A DNA stretch of 64,000 nt from Thermoplasmata archaeon (GCA_022750195.1 JAKIWE010000004.1:124001-188000); one strand, 5' to 3'. Shown: positions 1 through 9,005, counted from the first letter of the stretch. Notes: a model not told the origin generated them from the sequence alone. Translations and numbers: made by a program.

Positions 1-114
1 CGCCCGCGGGATGGGTCGATTTCGAGCTCGGTTTCACCCGCTGCCCCGGGGGGCGCTGAGGCACTGTAGCCGACTCCCCCCGAGGCGCGTTCAACTAACG
101 GGCTGAGTGCGGAG

Positions 115-120
115 ATTTAA
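115..120 (+). promoter_or_regulatory. TATA-like box, leaderless promoter
   Basis: An AT-rich ATTTAA element lies about 32 nt upstream of the ATG at 150 in otherwise very GC-rich DNA. This is the spacing expected for an archaeal TATA box driving a leaderless transcript, and it supports that start. Confidence 0.5.
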
Positions 121-149
121 GGGGCGGCCGCCCGCTTCGTCTCCGACCG

Positions 150-1151
150 ATGGACCCGTTCAGCCACCTTCTGCTAGGATACCTGCTCGGATTCGGCCTT
201 TGGGGACCGGGCCAGATGCAGTTCGTCGTAGCTGCGGCGATCGCCGGGGCGCTCCCCGACGCGGACGTGGCCATGTTCCCTCTGGCACGGCGCTTCCCGC
301 TCTTGCGTCACCGTGGCCTCTCCCATTCCCTCGTCGGCGTCACGGCCATCGCGGCGGTCGGCTGCGTTCTCGTGCCCCGAGCGATGGCGTGGGGGTTAGG
401 CCCCGATTTCGCGGTCGGCTCGCCCCTCACGTTCTTCGTCGCGCTCGAGGTCGGCGGCCTCTCGCACGTCTTCCTGGACTCCCTCGACCACTGGTCGGTC
501 CCGATCTTCGCTCCGTTCTCGCTGCGCGAGTACCACTTCGATGTGGATCGGATCGTCAACGTCGGGTCGATGGCGTTCACCGTCGTCGGCTACGGGGTGA
601 TGCTCTACGAGCGGGGCCGGGTGCCCCTCGAACTCTGGGTCCTGACGACCTGGGTGCTGCTCGCGGCGATCCTCGTCTACTTCGTCGTCCGCATCGCAGG
701 GCGTTGGAGGGCCGGGATCGTCCAACGACGCGAAGGATTCTCCGCGGTGATCCCGCAGATGAACCCGCTCGAGTTCATTCTGTTCGGCGAAGAACGGAGC
801 GGCGAGCGGGTCCGATTCCGGCACGCTCGGTATCACCTGCTGCTGGGGTACCGAACTCCACCGAGCTCGATCGATTTCCCCCTCCCGCCCTCGACCGCGG
901 TCCCGGTCGCCGGCGAGGCGGAGGCGTTGGCGCGGAGCTACGCTCCCGCGCTCGCGGCCAGCTGGATGTTGGCGGAAACCCACCACTTCGGACTGATCCG
1001 GGCTCAGCCGGATCGCTTCGACGTCTACTGGTACTCGCTCGAGGTCAACTTCGCCGGCCGCTCGGTCGGGGTGATGGCGAGCGTCGACCGTGCCACGGGA
1101 ACCGTCACCACCCGCAATCGGTCGCGCAATCCTGCACGAGCCTTTCCCTAA
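150..1151 (+). CDS. DUF457/YdjM-family membrane-bound metal-dependent hydrolase
   Basis: 333 aa. The N-terminal half carries the DUF457 (LexA-binding, YdjM-like) pattern: an early FSHLLLGY histidine segment, GALPDAD acidic motif at about residues 32-39, and RHRGLSHSL at about 53-61, all mixed with hydrophobic helices up to about residue 190. These conserved His/Asp residues are thought to bind metal in the family; the substrate is unknown. The last 140 residues are soluble and not recognised. The ATG at 150 is favoured by a TATA-like box 32 nt upstream. It is an isolated gene, convergent with the SnoaL-like gene. Confident of the family, not of the reaction. Confidence 0.75.
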   Translation: MDPFSHLLLGYLLGFGLWGPGQMQFVVAAAIAGALPDADVAMFPLARRFPLLRHRGLSHSLVGVTAIAAVGCVLVPRAMAWGLGPDFAVGSPLTFFVALEVGGLSHVFLDSLDHWSVPIFAPFSLREYHFDVDRIVNVGSMAFTVVGYGVMLYERGRVPLELWVLTTWVLLAAILVYFVVRIAGRWRAGIVQRREGFSAVIPQMNPLEFILFGEERSGERVRFRHARYHLLLGYRTPPSSIDFPLPPSTAVPVAGEAEALARSYAPALAASWMLAETHHFGLIRAQPDRFDVYWYSLEVNFAGRSVGVMASVDRATGTVTTRNRSRNPARAFP

Positions 1152-1199
1152 CTCGCGCTCGCCCAGCGGTTTCCGGCGTTGTCGCCCGGCTTTCCTCCG

Positions 1200-1652
1200 T
1201 CAGCTTCGCGACTCTGACTCTCGGCTTTGGGGACGGAGTTCGAGCCCGATCTGTCGCGCGGCGCCGAGGTCGTCGCGGCACGCCCAGTGCTCCAAGATTC
1301 TCCCATCGACCACGCGGAAAAGGTGGAGATGCTGGACGGTGTACGACCGACCGCTCGGAGGGAGGCCCGTGAAGATCCCGCTGTTCACTGCGAACGCCGG
1401 CTCGGCGGCGTGGACGCCATGGCAGGTCGTCCGTACGGAGACCCACTCCCCCTCGGCGACCATCTCGTGCAAGGTGTGGCTCTCCTGGACGGCTCGAAGG
1501 CTGGCGTAGACCTTCTCGATCCCGGCGGGGTCGATGGGACGACCGTGATTGAGCGCCGCGGCCGACCAGAGGCCGGCCGCACCGCGGAGGTCGCCTGCGC
1601 CAAGAAGTTCGAACTGTTGACGAATGAGCGCCTTGTTCGCCTCGGTCGTCAT
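1200..1652 (-). CDS. SnoaL-like ester-cyclase-fold protein
   Basis: 150 aa. The sequence has the NTF2-like SnoaL pattern: a helical N-terminus (ANKALIRQQFELLGAGD), a central HTLHEMVAEGEWVSVR strand with conserved Glu-Trp, and a C-terminal HLHLFRVVDGRI.EHW block. Members act on small hydrophobic molecules in diverse pathways, so the substrate cannot be named. The open frame extends upstream, but the extra 106 residues are Arg/Ser/Pro-rich shadow sequence, so the ATG at 1652 is chosen. It lies downstream of the secreted-protein gene at 1735-2595 and is separated from it by a T-run terminator. Confidence 0.7.
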   Translation of the reverse strand: MTTEANKALIRQQFELLGAGDLRGAAGLWSAAALNHGRPIDPAGIEKVYASLRAVQESHTLHEMVAEGEWVSVRTTCHGVHAAEPAFAVNSGIFTGLPPSGRSYTVQHLHLFRVVDGRILEHWACRDDLGAARQIGLELRPQSRESESRS

Positions 1653-1677
1653 CCCAGGGAGACAGGAGCGATCCGTG

Positions 1678-1684
1678 AAAAAAA
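1678..1684 (-). terminator. poly-T terminator after 1735-2595 gene
   Basis: Seven A on the plus strand give a T7 run on the minus strand about 50 nt after the stop of the minus-strand gene ending at 1735. Archaeal transcription commonly ends in T-runs without hairpins. Confidence 0.5.
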
Positions 1685-1734
1685 GGACGGGGCACCCACG
1701 TCCGGAGTCCCGGAACCTCCGAGGCACTACCGGA

Positions 1735-2595
1735 CTAGAAGATCGCGCAAGTCCGGAAATTGAAGGCCCAACCACCGTGGAACAGCTCGGTGACTCCGGG
1801 GTCCGGGTTGGAGATCTGCCACACCCCCACGTTCGCGGGAAAGCGGTAGGAGTACCTGACGAGGGCTGGGAGCTGCGCGGGTACCAGGAGCGTGTGCCCG
1901 TTCGAGGTGAACGGGATCTCGAAGGAGTACTCCGTCGAGGACGAATCGGACGCGGCCGCGCCACCCCCACAGGTCGATGCGTTGAACCGCACGGAAGCGG
2001 GGTCGAAGGCGTTGCCGAACCGAACCGACGGCAGGAGCGGTGGGTGCTCGGCTCGGGACCCTGGATCGGCCATCGAAAAATTCGCGGTCTCGTTCGCGTC
2101 CGACCGGTTCAGCGGGTGGGCGAGCGTGTACCCGCCCTCGTCGTGGCTCGGACTGGCCGTGGGCAGCAACGGCTGAACGCAAGGGTGGTTGACGCCGGGA
2201 CCGACGGTAGAGACGTTCCGGGTGCCCGAGAGGTTCCACTCGGCGAGCTCGAAAACGCCCGCCGATCCTCCGTCGCTGATGTTGATCCCGAGGATGAACC
2301 CAGACTCCGTCAAGTTGGCCCAGGCCCAGCCCAGGTAGGGGGAGTTCAGGAGGATCATCGGCGTCCAGAAGACCCCGGTCGCTTCGACAGGGCCAAGCTC
2401 GCAGGTCTCGTGAGTGACGAGCCCGAAGCCCACGCCGGGGAAGAGCAATGGCACGACAAGGGCGATGACGACGGCGCTTGCGGTCGCGTAAGCCATCACC
2501 ACGCGGGTACGGTGCCTGCGCGCGGGCGACCCGTGCCCCAAAGATTCGGGCGAAGGGTGAACCGTGGAGTCGAAACTCTTGACCGACACCCCCAC
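1735..2595 (-). CDS. predicted membrane-anchored extracellular protein, unrecognised
   Basis: 286 aa, no family recognised. A basic N-terminus (Arg-rich to about residue 32) is followed by one strong hydrophobic helix at about 34-55 (AYATASAVVIALVVPLLF), then a Ser/Thr/Asn/Pro-rich domain with several N-glycosylation sequons and at least three Cys. The topology is therefore cytoplasmic N-terminus, signal anchor and extracellular domain. An ATG at residue 34 would give a plain signal peptide and is an alternative start. It is 29 nt downstream of the thioesterase gene and probably co-transcribed with it; a T7 run follows. Coding status is fairly sure, function unknown. Confidence 0.6.
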   Translation of the reverse strand: MGVSVKSFDSTVHPSPESLGHGSPARRHRTRVVMAYATASAVVIALVVPLLFPGVGFGLVTHETCELGPVEATGVFWTPMILLNSPYLGWAWANLTESGFILGINISDGGSAGVFELAEWNLSGTRNVSTVGPGVNHPCVQPLLPTASPSHDEGGYTLAHPLNRSDANETANFSMADPGSRAEHPPLLPSVRFGNAFDPASVRFNASTCGGGAAASDSSSTEYSFEIPFTSNGHTLLVPAQLPALVRYSYRFPANVGVWQISNPDPGVTELFHGGWAFNFRTCAIF

Positions 2596-2624
2596 CCCTT
2601 CGTTTCCGATGGAACGGCGAGACC

Positions 2625-3077
2625 CTACGCCCGAGCTTCGTGCTCTGGCGCGACGGCGTCCTTCTCTAACTTCGCTCGAAGCACCGTCGTGATCTCTTTC
2701 TTCTTGCCCTTATCGTAGTCGTAACAGACCACGACGGTGCGACCACGAGCGTAGGTGATCGTTCGTTCTGGGTTACGGAACCGGTAGAGCAGGGTCACGC
2801 TCGTCCGGCCGAGGGGACGTACGGGAGCGACCTCACCTACGAGCACGTCACCGTACCGGGCTGGAGCGAGGAAGCGGCAGGAGGCTTCGGCGAGGATGAT
2901 GTCGAGGTGGGACGGGTCCGGTCCTCCGACGAGCGGTAGGTAGTACTCGCAACGAAGCGTTTCCATGAACGGGAAGTAAGCGGCGTGGTTGAGGTGACCG
3001 AGGACGTCGAGGTGATGGTACTCGACGTCGAACCGGCGTCGGTGGGGCCACTCCTCCTCCTTCGTCGGCGCGTCCAC
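2625..3077 (-). CDS. acyl-CoA thioesterase, 4HBT hotdog family
   Basis: 150 aa, the usual length for a YbgC/FadM-like 4-hydroxybenzoyl-CoA thioesterase. The VEYHHLDVLGHLNHAAY segment (about residues 18-34) matches the family's active-site block, with the catalytic Asp in the HHLDVLGH part and Asn-His just after. It should hydrolyse acyl-CoA thioesters in the cytoplasm; chain-length preference is unknown. A CTATATC box 32 nt upstream (3106-3112) fits a leaderless transcript from the ATG at 3077. It is first in a likely two-gene unit with the membrane protein at 1735-2595. Confidence 0.8.
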   Translation of the reverse strand: MDAPTKEEEWPHRRRFDVEYHHLDVLGHLNHAAYFPFMETLRCEYYLPLVGGPDPSHLDIILAEASCRFLAPARYGDVLVGEVAPVRPLGRTSVTLLYRFRNPERTITYARGRTVVVCYDYDKGKKKEITTVLRAKLEKDAVAPEHEARA

Positions 3078-3105
3078 GGTCGCTACGTCGCTTCAGCGGC
3101 GTGTC

Positions 3106-3112
3106 CTATATC
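3106..3112 (-). promoter_or_regulatory. TATA box of the thioesterase gene
   Basis: GATATAG on the minus strand centred about 32 nt upstream of the start at 3077, in GC-rich surroundings. It is typical of leaderless archaeal transcription. Confidence 0.5.
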
Positions 3113-3253
3113 TCGGTGCCCGCTGTCCGCCGCCTCCATGTCCCGGCGCGTTCACGGGTCGCACGGGACAGGTGGGGCGAGGGTGTCGAAGTTCCATTGG
3201 CAGCGGGGGGGTGGGGGGGTACGCCCACACCCGTAACCGCTCCCCCCAGCGAG

Positions 3254-4543
3254 ATGGCCGGCGCCGTCCGCGCGGTGCGCGACGCCGTGCGCCGCCACAG
3301 CGCTCGGTTCGAGCGCTCGATCCCGCTCATCGCCAGCGAGAACCTGCTGTCGCCGTACGCGAAGGAGCTCCTCGTGAGCGACTTCCACTCCCGGTATGCC
3401 GAGGGGGTTCCGGGCGACCGGTACTACGAGGGGAACGAGCAGGTCGACGAGGTCGAGAACCTCTGCCTCGAGTTGGCCCGACGTCTGTTCGGGGCGTCAT
3501 TCGCCGACGTGCGACCGATCTCGGGTACGGTCGCCAACTTGGCGGTCCTCAAGGCGTTCGCCGACCCCGGCGACCCGGTCGGCACGTGCCGGCTCGCCGA
3601 CGGCGCCCACATCTCGAGCGCAGGGTTCGGCGCCTTCGGCCTCCGCTCCGTCAAGCCGGTCTACTACGCCTGGGACCCGGCGCGGATGACGATCGACGTC
3701 GAGAAGACCCGGGCGATCCTGAAGGAGGCCCGGCCGAAGCTCTGTCTCTTCGGGCTCTCGCTGTTCCTCTTCCCGCTGCCGGTGAAGGAGCTCGCGCCGG
3801 TGCTCGAGGAGGTCGGGGCGGTCGGCTGGTACGACGCCGCCCACGTCCTTGGTCTGATCGCCGGCGGCCAGTTCCAGGACCCGCTCCGCGAAGGCTGCCA
3901 GGTCATCTCCGCCTCCACGCACAAGACCCTCCCCGGGCCCCAGCACGGGATCCTCCTCGGCGAGGGGCTCGACGCGGAACGGGAGAAGCGGCTGCGCTCC
4001 GCCGCCTTCCCGGGCGTCACCAGCAACCACCACCTCCACACGATGGCGGCCCTCGCGGTCAGCCTCGCCGAGCACCTCGCCTTCGGGGCGGCGTACGCTT
4101 CGGCGACGATCGACAACGCTCGCGTCCTCGCCCAGGCGCTCCACGAGCGGGGCTTCGACGTGCTGGCCCCCGACCTCGGCTTCACCCGCTCCCACACGCT
4201 CGCCGTTCGCGTGACAGCGGAAGGGGGCGGGGAGCAGGTGTCGCGGCGTCTGAGCGCGGCCGGGATCATCACGAACAAGAACCTCCTGCCCGGCGACACC
4301 AGCTCCAAACACCCGGGGGGCGTCCGCCTAGGGACCCCGGAGGTGACGCGGGTCGGCATGGGCCCCTCCGAGATGGTGCGGATCGCCGAGCTGTTCGACG
4401 CGCTCCTCCACAAGGGCCGCGCCCCCGCCACGGTCGCCGAGGAGGTGGCGGAGCTCAAGCGGCCGTTCACGACGCTGAAGTACTGCTTCGCCGAAGGCGA
4501 GGCGGCCTACCGGTTCTACGACCTCGTCGGGCGCGAGCCGTAG
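3254..4543 (+). CDS. glyA: serine hydroxymethyltransferase
   Basis: 429 aa, normal length for GlyA. It interconverts serine and glycine using PLP and a pterin C1 carrier. Diagnostic blocks are IPLIASENLLSP at the start, the YAEGVPGDRYYEGNEQVDEVE substrate region, YDAAHVLGLIAGGQF (PLP-binding Asp/His), and STHKTLPGPQHG with the Schiff-base Lys. The C-terminal RLGTPEVTRVGMGPSEM block is also present. The open frame begins at 3101, but the first 51 residues are unlike GlyA, so the ATG at 3254 is used. The gene ends 4 nt before the convergent surface-protein gene. Confidence 0.95.
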   Translation: MAGAVRAVRDAVRRHSARFERSIPLIASENLLSPYAKELLVSDFHSRYAEGVPGDRYYEGNEQVDEVENLCLELARRLFGASFADVRPISGTVANLAVLKAFADPGDPVGTCRLADGAHISSAGFGAFGLRSVKPVYYAWDPARMTIDVEKTRAILKEARPKLCLFGLSLFLFPLPVKELAPVLEEVGAVGWYDAAHVLGLIAGGQFQDPLREGCQVISASTHKTLPGPQHGILLGEGLDAEREKRLRSAAFPGVTSNHHLHTMAALAVSLAEHLAFGAAYASATIDNARVLAQALHERGFDVLAPDLGFTRSHTLAVRVTAEGGGEQVSRRLSAAGIITNKNLLPGDTSSKHPGGVRLGTPEVTRVGMGPSEMVRIAELFDALLHKGRAPATVAEEVAELKRPFTTLKYCFAEGEAAYRFYDLVGREP

Positions 4544-4547
4544 CCGG

Positions 4548-7340
4548 TCACTCCAGGGTCGCGTCGGTCTCCCGCGCCGCCAGGGCCCGAGAGAGCGCTT
4601 CGGGGTCCAGCTCGACGCGCGGGGGCGTCCCCGGTGACGAAGGGACGACCGCGAACACCGTTCCACCGGAGGCTCCGCGGTGCGTCGTGACGCTCCCCTC
4701 CGTCACGAGAGAACCCACCCATTCGGCCACTTCCCCGTCCGTCGGCTGCAGCGATCCGAGTCGCCCTCGGAGCTCTTCGAGCGTCAGGGCTCCGCCGTTC
4801 TCGAGCGCGGAGAGGACTCGGGCCCGTCCGACGGCGAGCCGCTCGAGCTCGTGCTCGGGAACCAGGGCCTCCGCGTCCTCCGTCCGAGGACGACGGCGGC
4901 GCAAGAGCAGGGAGGCGACCCCGGTCCCTCCGAGGATCGCGCCGAGCCCCGCGATCCCGGCCAGCGCGAGCGGAGTGAGCGGTGGGCTCGCTCCGGACGG
5001 GACGTAGATGGTCGGTAACAGCGCCGAACCGAGCGCGCTCTCCACCACGACGGTCCCCCCCACGCCCCCGGGGGCGGTGTAGTTGACCCAGACGGTCGAG
5101 CCTCCGTCGGCGACGAGCACCGAGGACTTGTGCGTGGCGAGCTGCCCGCCGAACTGCGTGCGAACGAACACGTACCCGGAGTCGAGCGCGTTGCCGAACC
5201 GGTCCCCGATGGTGTACAACGTGGCGTTCGTGCGCGCGCCCGAGACGGCCACGCGGGGCTCGGTGAGGGCGAGGTGTCCAAGGTCGGGAGAGACCTCGAC
5301 CACCAGCCCACCGGTCGTCGAGCTGCCGGACGGTCCGATCCCGGTGGTGAAGACGACGACCCACCGGCCGGCGACCGTCGCGGTGAAGGTGAGATTGAGC
5401 TCGCCCAGTCTCCACGCGGAAGCCGGAAGGGCGAGCAGGCCGCCGTTCCCGAGCGGGAACTCGGTCCCGCCGGAGGCGTTGACACCGAGGCCCGCCCCCT
5501 CCGCGCCGGAGGGCCCGGCGACGGTCACGTTCACCGCGACCGCGAACCTCGGAACGCGGTCGCCGAGAACGTTGTCGGCGGCCAGGGTGATCGCCACGGG
5601 CGTGCCCGCCCAGGTGGCGTTGCCGGCGATGGCCTCCGCCACAAGCCGCGTCGCGGGCCCGGGGGCCACGACGAAGGTGGTCGCGTTCGCGACCGTCGTG
5701 CCCAAGCCGTCGCGCACCGTCAGCGTCAGGACGACGGTGCCCGCGAGGAGCGGGGTCACGTTCACGGCGAGCAAGCCGTCCGCGCTCACGGTCCCCGAGG
5801 CGACCGTGCTCGAGGGGCTCGAGAGGTTCCACCAGTACGTCGCGGGGAACAGCCCGCCGGCGAGGACGGCACGCACGGCGACCCGGTCGCCCGCGGTGAC
5901 GTCGTTCGTCGTGGTGATCAGGTCGCTGAGCGACGGGCGGTCGACGACGGTCGTCGTCACCGGTGCCGAGACGTTGGCGCCGCCCGCGTCCCTCACGCTG
6001 GCGTCGCCGAGCCAGACCCCCTTCGGGGGCGCCGCCAGCACGAACGTCCACGCCGTGCCCGGCGATCGGTCGCAGGCGACCCGGCCGTCGCCGACGACGA
6101 GGCACACCGGCGAGAACGGGGCCGTTCCCGTCCCGGTGGCGACCCCGACATGGTAGGTCACCCTCGAGCCCGTGTACGCCCCGACAGGATCGGGGTCGAC
6201 CGTCGGTCCGAGCGGGGCAGCGATGGCGACCGACGGGAAGTGCCACTGGGCCGCCGAGTAGCCGTTCAGGAGCGTCGCCGTCGGCTGGGCCGTGCCCGGC
6301 GCGGTGAAGATGACGATACCGTGGCAGAGGACCGCGACCGTCCCTCCCGGCGTGGAATTGGTGGTGCACGTGAGCGGCACCGAGCCGGTGCCGGGTCCCG
6401 GTGTCAGCGTGGCGGTGTAGAGGTACCCCCCCGACCCGCTCCCGTTCAGCACGACCGTCGCAGGCCAGCCGCTGTCGAGGGCCGTCGGGGAGAGGCCGGC
6501 CGAGTCGATCGACGTCGCCACGGCGGTGAGGCCGAGCGAGACGGGGGCCAGGCTCAGCTCCGCGCCGTCCCACGAGCCGTTCAGGCGTAGCTCGAGGGTT
6601 CCCGGCCCGGGGGCCGAACCCGCCAGGACCGTCACGTTCGACCCTCCCGGGGTGTCGGAGAAGCTCCAGCCGGCGCCTTGCAGCTGCCAGCCGAACTGGA
6701 GCGTCGCGGGCGAGCGCGATCCGTCCGCGGCGACCGGGAAGGCACGCACGTTCGCCGGCGCGCCCGTGCTGACGGTCAGCCGTCCGCCGGGAACCAGGGT
6801 GACCGCGCTCAGCGCGTCGACCCAGGTCATCGACACCTGGCCGTTCGACTGGTTGACCTTGAGGAAGTACCCGGGGGGAGGGCTAGGAGGGGTACCGAAG
6901 GCGAGGTAGCCGTACGGACCGGTATAGTAGGAGCAGTCGGTCGAGCTGCACGAGTCGGCCGGTAGGCTAGCGTTCAGCGAGAACCGGCCGTTCGTGCCGG
7001 TCTGGGTCGTGGTCGTGCCGGTCCGACAGGTGAAGCTGCTCGGGCCGACCTTCGGCGTGTAGTTGAGGAGGTAGTGGTAGGTGACATTGACCGACGCGTT
7101 GGTCGCGGCTGAGGCCGAAAGGGGACCTCCCACGAGGCCGAGATCGCCCGTGTACGCTTTGGCGTCGAGCGCGCCGGGACAGGCGCCTCCGAGGGAGACG
7201 GACGGCGCTGGGCCCCCCGGCGAGGGAGCGGCGTGCGCGCCGGCCGGGATCAAGAGCGCGCCAAGAGCCCACGACGCGAGCAGGATCGTCGCGCCAACGG
7301 CCTTGCGGCGCTGACGAAAGGGAGGGCCGCCGGCGGTCAC
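4548..7340 (-). CDS. large secreted Ig-like surface protein with TM anchor and winged-helix-like tail
   Basis: 930 aa. An N-terminal signal peptide (about 14-38, ending AGAHA) precedes about 740 residues of Ser/Thr/Gly-rich beta-sandwich-like repeats with many N-glycosylation sequons and a few Cys. A hydrophobic helix at about 795-820 is followed by RRRRPR as a stop-transfer signal. The roughly 110-residue cytoplasmic tail (ERLAVGRARVLSALENGGALTLEELRGRL...GSLVTEGSVTT) reads like a winged helix. A surface receptor with an intracellular DNA-binding or protein-binding domain is an inference. The same order of parts recurs in the gene entering the window at 64000. It lies 1.7 kb from the VirD4-like ATPase gene on the same strand. 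Confidence 0.7.
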   Translation of the reverse strand: MTAGGPPFRQRRKAVGATILLASWALGALLIPAGAHAAPSPGGPAPSVSLGGACPGALDAKAYTGDLGLVGGPLSASAATNASVNVTYHYLLNYTPKVGPSSFTCRTGTTTTQTGTNGRFSLNASLPADSCSSTDCSYYTGPYGYLAFGTPPSPPPGYFLKVNQSNGQVSMTWVDALSAVTLVPGGRLTVSTGAPANVRAFPVAADGSRSPATLQFGWQLQGAGWSFSDTPGGSNVTVLAGSAPGPGTLELRLNGSWDGAELSLAPVSLGLTAVATSIDSAGLSPTALDSGWPATVVLNGSGSGGYLYTATLTPGPGTGSVPLTCTTNSTPGGTVAVLCHGIVIFTAPGTAQPTATLLNGYSAAQWHFPSVAIAAPLGPTVDPDPVGAYTGSRVTYHVGVATGTGTAPFSPVCLVVGDGRVACDRSPGTAWTFVLAAPPKGVWLGDASVRDAGGANVSAPVTTTVVDRPSLSDLITTTNDVTAGDRVAVRAVLAGGLFPATYWWNLSSPSSTVASGTVSADGLLAVNVTPLLAGTVVLTLTVRDGLGTTVANATTFVVAPGPATRLVAEAIAGNATWAGTPVAITLAADNVLGDRVPRFAVAVNVTVAGPSGAEGAGLGVNASGGTEFPLGNGGLLALPASAWRLGELNLTFTATVAGRWVVVFTTGIGPSGSSTTGGLVVEVSPDLGHLALTEPRVAVSGARTNATLYTIGDRFGNALDSGYVFVRTQFGGQLATHKSSVLVADGGSTVWVNYTAPGGVGGTVVVESALGSALLPTIYVPSGASPPLTPLALAGIAGLGAILGGTGVASLLLRRRRPRTEDAEALVPEHELERLAVGRARVLSALENGGALTLEELRGRLGSLQPTDGEVAEWVGSLVTEGSVTTHRGASGGTVFAVVPSSPGTPPRVELDPEALSRALAARETDATLE

Positions 7341-7401
7341 CGACCGCCTCCCAGCTGCCGAACGATGGGCCGCACGGGAGGCCGGGCAGCACCGTTCTTG
7401 C

Positions 7402-7409
7402 GTTTAATC
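7402..7409 (+). promoter_or_regulatory. TATA-like box of the DNA glycosylase gene
   Basis: GTTTAATC lies about 31 nt upstream of the GTG at 7437. It is the only AT-rich element in the short intergenic region and supports a leaderless GTG start. Confidence 0.4.
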
Positions 7410-7436
7410 GTTCGGTCGCCCGCCGCCGCCTGAACG

Positions 7437-8429
7437 GTGCCCCCCGGCGCCCCTCAAATGGGGGCCGGGTGCTGGTCGGCCATGGGCACGGACGCCGCGC
7501 GACGGACGAAGGTGCCGGTCTCGCCCCGGGGGGGACCGACCCGGACCTGGGTGACGCCGCCGAAGCTGAGCTCCTTTCCCCAAGAACGGGCGCAGCTCGA
7601 GTACTCCTCCCGGTCCCTCGTCTTTCCGACGGACGGCCCCCGCCTGTTTCGGGCCTGGGGCCCGACCGAGAGGCCGTTCGTGTTGGCAGTCGCCCCGGGT
7701 GCGGGTCGCTGGTCGGTGACGGCGTGGGGCGCCTCGGCGCCGGCGGCGCGCGCGGCCGCACGCGAACTGTTCTCCTTCGACCATCCGATCGAAGCGTTCT
7801 ACCGGTTGACGCAACGCGAGCCCGTCCTTCGGGGCACCGCACGCCGGTTCCGAGGACTTCGTCTCCCACGTGATGCGACGGTGTACGAAGCTCTCGTGCA
7901 CGCGGTGATCGGCCAGCAGCTCTCGGTCGCCGCGGCCCGCACGATCCAGCGCCGCCTCTTCGAGGCCGTCGGTGCGGTCCTCGAGGTCGACGGCGTCGAG
8001 GTGCCGCGGGTCCCGACCCCCACGGAGCTCGACGAACTCGGCTTTGACGGGCTGCGACGCGTCGGGCTGAGCCGGGCCAAATCCGGTGCGTTGCTTGGGC
8101 TCGCCCGCCGAGAGGCCGAGGGCGCGTTCCCGAGCCAGCAGCTCGCCCGCGCCCCCGTCGAGCAGGCGATCGAGCAGCTGGACCGCGAGCCTGGGGTCGG
8201 CCGCTGGACCGCCGAGAACGCGCTGCTCCGGGGCGCAGGGCGGTGCGACGTCTTCCTCGCAGGGGACCTCGGACTGCGCGGGGCGTTGGCCGCCTACGGC
8301 GCGGTGCCGCGTGGGCGACCGGAGAAGGTCGCGCGGCGGTGGGGGATGACCTACTATCCGGAGTGGGGCAGCTACGCGACCCTCTACCTGTGGCGCCGGT
8401 GGGTCGTGGACGGCGCGCCGGCGACCTAG
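7437..8429 (+). CDS. AlkA-type HhH-GPD DNA-3-methyladenine glycosylase
   Basis: 330 aa. The C-terminal half has the helix-hairpin-helix and Gly/Pro/Asp signature of AlkA (about residues 258-285): LDREPGVGRWTAENALL, then DVFLAGDLGLR with the catalytic Asp. An ALVHAVIGQQLSVAAAR helix at about 155-172 is also typical. It should excise alkylated bases in base-excision repair. The N-terminal 100 residues match only the general AlkA N-domain. The GTG at 7437 is chosen for the TATA spacing; ATGs at 7458 and 7482 are alternatives. Its stop overlaps the convergent thpR by 4 nt. Confidence 0.85.
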   Translation: MPPGAPQMGAGCWSAMGTDAARRTKVPVSPRGGPTRTWVTPPKLSSFPQERAQLEYSSRSLVFPTDGPRLFRAWGPTERPFVLAVAPGAGRWSVTAWGASAPAARAAARELFSFDHPIEAFYRLTQREPVLRGTARRFRGLRLPRDATVYEALVHAVIGQQLSVAAARTIQRRLFEAVGAVLEVDGVEVPRVPTPTELDELGFDGLRRVGLSRAKSGALLGLARREAEGAFPSQQLARAPVEQAIEQLDREPGVGRWTAENALLRGAGRCDVFLAGDLGLRGALAAYGAVPRGRPEKVARRWGMTYYPEWGSYATLYLWRRWVVDGAPAT

Positions 8430-8968
8430 CCCCCGTCGCTCGGCGGCGGGTGGAGCGGGAACCGCGCGAGCGGTGTGTGGATCGCGCCGTGCGGGGTCAG
8501 CTCGCTCCCGACGAGGAGCACCTCGTCCGCGATGACCTCCCGCGGGAGCCCGGACGGAGGCAAGGTGAGCAGCTCCCGGGCCCGCTCTCGCTGGGACGGC
8601 GACCGGACACGAAGGACCGTCACGTGGGGGACGAACGGTCGGGACTCCGGCGCCACGCCCGCCCGCCGCACGCCGACTTCGACGCGGGCCGCGAGCGCGA
8701 CGACGGCCTCACGGCCCTCGCTCAGATCGACGAAAACGACGCGCGGCCGGTCCGGAGAAGGGAACGCCCCCACGCCGTCGAGCCGGAAGGAAAGGCGCGG
8801 CACTCCGAGGAGCTCCGCTGCAAGCTCTCGGCGAACGGCGGCCACGGTAGGCTCGTCGAGCTCCCCGAGGAAACGGAGGGTCAGGTGGGCCACCGACCCC
8901 TCGGGCGACGACGCCGGAATCAGGCCGGCGACCGCGGGGACCTCGAGGGCGACGAAGCTCCGGACCAT
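8426..8968 (-). CDS. thpR: RNA 2',3'-cyclic phosphodiesterase (2'-5' RNA ligase family)
   Basis: 180 aa, the standard size. The N-terminal FVALEVP strand and the two H-x-T-x catalytic motifs of the 2H phosphoesterase family are present: HLTLRFLGEL at about 28-37 and HVTVLRV at about 115-121. The enzyme opens 2',3'-cyclic phosphates on RNA and can ligate tRNA halves in vitro. It is convergent with the glycosylase gene. It sits just downstream of the VirD4-like gene on the same strand, about 40 nt away, so read-through is possible. Confidence 0.9.
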   Translation of the reverse strand: MVRSFVALEVPAVAGLIPASSPEGSVAHLTLRFLGELDEPTVAAVRRELAAELLGVPRLSFRLDGVGAFPSPDRPRVVFVDLSEGREAVVALAARVEVGVRRAGVAPESRPFVPHVTVLRVRSPSQRERARELLTLPPSGLPREVIADEVLLVGSELTPHGAIHTPLARFPLHPPPSDGG

Positions 8969-9005
8969 CTCGAAGCGCCCTGGAACCCGACCCTCGGTCC
9001 GTTCT

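Noticed and set aside
1-149. Tail of a plus-strand gene ending at 69
   Set aside because: A frame is open from base 1 to a TAG at 67-69, but 22 codons without motifs are too little to support a gene.
107-1372. Long plus-strand open frame overlapping the DUF457 gene
   Set aside because: Arg/Pro-rich translation without domains; a high-GC shadow of the gene at 150-1151.
3172-5007. 611-codon plus-strand frame over glyA
   Set aside because: Different frame from glyA, extremely Arg/Gly/Pro-rich; the glyA frame carries all family motifs.
4516-6573. 685-codon minus-strand frame inside the surface-protein gene
   Set aside because: Arg/Gly/Asp-rich shadow; the overlapping frame has a signal peptide, TM helix and sequons.
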